A DNA stretch of 40,606 nt from Hyphomonadaceae bacterium. Lineage in GTDB: Bacteria > Pseudomonadota > Alphaproteobacteria > Caulobacterales > Aquidulcibacteraceae. Shown in pieces: positions 40,404 through 40,606 of the stretch (within the stretch, counting starts at the first letter, position 1; each line of letters begins with the position of its first letter). The notes under the pieces were generated by a model. It had not been told where the DNA came from. It searched no databases and saw only the letters and a program-made list of their open reading frames with translations. The translations under genes and the position numbers were made by a program. The DNA lies in NCBI GenBank assembly GCA_022843225.1, contig JALHOC010000015.1:4454-45059 (forward strand), read 5' to 3'.

Positions 40404-40606
40404 GGCGCGTGGCGGTTACAGAAAAATGGTGGTGTGGGCAGTCGAGAGCGGACCGGTATCTTCCCAAATTCCCTGTTTTTGTATGTTTACAGGGAATTTC
40501 TTGCCCGTTTAAGGCCCGGCTCCGCTGCTAAGTCCGCAGAAGTGCGGCAAGTTTTCGAGGCGCGCCTCGGAGTTTCCCGGCAGAAAAAACAGGGAATTTG
40601 CAAAAA
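40404..40606. repeat. Non-coding tail with AGGGAATTT inverted repeats, runs off window
   Basis: No gene is seen. AAATTCCCTGT (40466-40476) and ACAGGGAATTT (40489-40499) form an 11-bp inverted repeat. AAAAACAGGGAATTT (40585-40599) is the exact complement of 40466-40480 (15 bp) about 105 bp away. A 14-bp palindrome CGAGGCGCGCCTCG lies at 40556-40569, and CCGCA/TGCGG forms a small hairpin near 40534-40547. The T-rich first repeat could also end hemY transcripts. It looks like the start of a repetitive or mobile-element-associated region. Confidence 0.55.

Overview
The window is GC-rich, densely packed chromosomal DNA that reads as an alphaproteobacterium, most likely Caulobacterales/Hyphomonadaceae-like. 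The basis is the gene content and order (cmk-rpsA-ihfB; trpF-trpB-trpA-accD-folC; tsaE-amgK-murU-addB-addA-trxA; tsaD next to hemC-hemD-mitofilin-like-hemY), the alphaproteobacterial forms of AddA/AddB and AccD, and very frequent 4-bp ATGA/GTGA overlaps. The assignment is by eye, without a search. No rRNA, tRNA, CRISPR array, prophage or complete insertion sequence was seen.

Layout. Positions 1-2331 (minus) hold an ABC transporter: an ATPase and a large permease cut by the left edge. A LysR regulator (2528-3424) diverges from it, and the shared intergenic region holds two matching dyads. At 3425-5658 lies a TerC-family membrane protein followed by three small genes (an unknown 47-aa protein, a YdcH-like protein, a TFIIB-type zinc-ribbon protein). 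Two copies of an apparently structured RNA motif flank terC, one before a terminator-like stem and one before a hairpin and strong Shine-Dalgarno. Positions 5665-10127 (minus) hold an SbtB-like PII protein, an SbtA-like permease, an MFS exporter, a zinc-ribbon microprotein, a YjbR-like protein and a divergent dicarboxylate/amino-acid symporter. A gene-free stretch of about 720 bp rich in inverted repeats follows, then a Baeyer-Villiger-type monooxygenase (10850-12367, minus).

Positions 12470-21393 (plus) are core metabolism: cmk, rpsA, ihfB, mscL, then trpF-trpB-(secreted unknown)-trpA-accD-folC as an almost gapless block. On the minus strand, trxA, addA, addB, murU, amgK and tsaE (21390-30337) combine redox, double-strand-break repair, peptidoglycan recycling and tRNA t6A synthesis. 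Positions 30421-32438 (plus) encode a ferredoxin reductase, a [2Fe-2S] ferredoxin and a small membrane methyltransferase. A Rieske protein and gpsA follow on minus. Between gpsA and tsaD sit a TetR regulator and two 38-aa membrane microproteins that resemble each other. The right end carries hemC-hemD-mitofilin-like-hemY and then a non-coding tail with AGGGAATTT inverted repeats that runs off the window.

The most promising undescribed material is (i) the duplicated RNA motif around terC, (ii) the paralogous 38-aa membrane peptides, (iii) the secreted protein translationally coupled inside the trp operon, and (iv) the SbtA/SbtB-like pair in an apparently heterotrophic context. All functional statements are by-eye assignments from motifs and context; no database search was possible.
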